This document shows positions 63,969 through 64,000 of a DNA stretch of 64,000 bases, piece by piece (the first letter of the stretch is position 1; every line of letters begins with the position of its first letter). This DNA comes from Flavobacterium sp. ALD4 (lineage in GTDB: Bacteria; Bacteroidota; Bacteroidia; Flavobacteriales; Flavobacteriaceae): assembly GCF_002836475.1 (NCBI RefSeq), contig NZ_PJBJ01000023.1:186001-250000 (forward strand), in the 5' to 3' direction. The position numbers and the translations under genes are program-made. The notes under the pieces are model-generated. The model was not told the DNA's origin, searched no databases, and was given only the letters and a program-made list of their open reading frames with translations.

Positions 63969-64000
63969 GTTTGTTTTTCACCTCTGATGCATTCATATCT

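Overview
The window reads as a low-GC flavobacterial chromosome segment (Bacteroidota, most likely Flavobacterium or a close relative). Three things point there. Most gene starts lack a Shine-Dalgarno sequence. Promoters follow the Bacteroidota pattern, with a TAnnTTTG -7 element (at least 14 good examples) and sometimes a TTG -33 element. The gene set is typical: a GH20 / NagB-deacetylase / NagP-like cluster, the ArgF'-type arginine operon, YtxJ, a CAL67264-type small membrane protein, EttA, and many T-tailed hairpin terminators.

Layout. 1-11 kb: end of alanine dehydrogenase, a DUF4258 protein, ung, mutS2, a DCC protein, ettA, a decayed histidine kinase, holA, an HsdR_N-domain protein, a GT2 glycosyltransferase and an OmpA-like lipoprotein. 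11-27 kb: Sua5-type threonylcarbamoyl-AMP synthase, UvrD/PcrA helicase, TSUP permease, patatin, M1 peptidase, a diphthine-ammonia-ligase-like enzyme, a broken SRPBCC gene, aminopeptidase P, DUF1697 and two tandem CAP-domain lipoproteins. 25.6-29.6 kb: a minus-strand run pyrR-pyrB-(STAS-like)-(small membrane ORF)-rnz-pdxH. 30-38 kb: a YkpA/YbiT-type ABC-F ATPase and an amino-sugar module (GH20, NagB fused to a PIG-L deacetylase, divergent sugar MFS). 39-50.3 kb: an arginine/proline operon (GNAT, argG, argC, argD, proA, proB, argF', argB, argE, argH). 51-54 kb: ytxJ and clpB. 54-64 kb: a gene-poor, decaying region with DoxX-like proteins, small hypotheticals, several gene remnants, a large soluble hybrid histidine kinase with ten 21-residue coiled-coil repeats, and a secreted DUF6503-like protein.

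The main finding is a set of broken genes in what would be listed as intergenic DNA. They include a SRPBCC gene with ACG for its start and an internal amber; a small lipoprotein ORF with an amber at codon 4 and its lipobox Cys replaced by Arg; a start-less two-helix membrane ORF; a histidine-kinase C-terminus with two ambers and a frameshift; a CxxC-20-CxxC zinc-ribbon gene; a truncated paralogue of the DUF6503-like gene; and a membrane-protein gene split at an A9 run. About ten of some fifty intact genes end in TAG, so these read as decay rather than recoding.

Second, the arginine operon spacers and the 50-54 kb region carry interspersed repeats. Two of them appear to have entered coding sequence, forming the C-terminal tail of ArgF' and a possible N-terminal extension of ArgB. 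I did not find a convincing new defence or mobile system, and saw no tRNA, rRNA, CRISPR array or insertion sequence.
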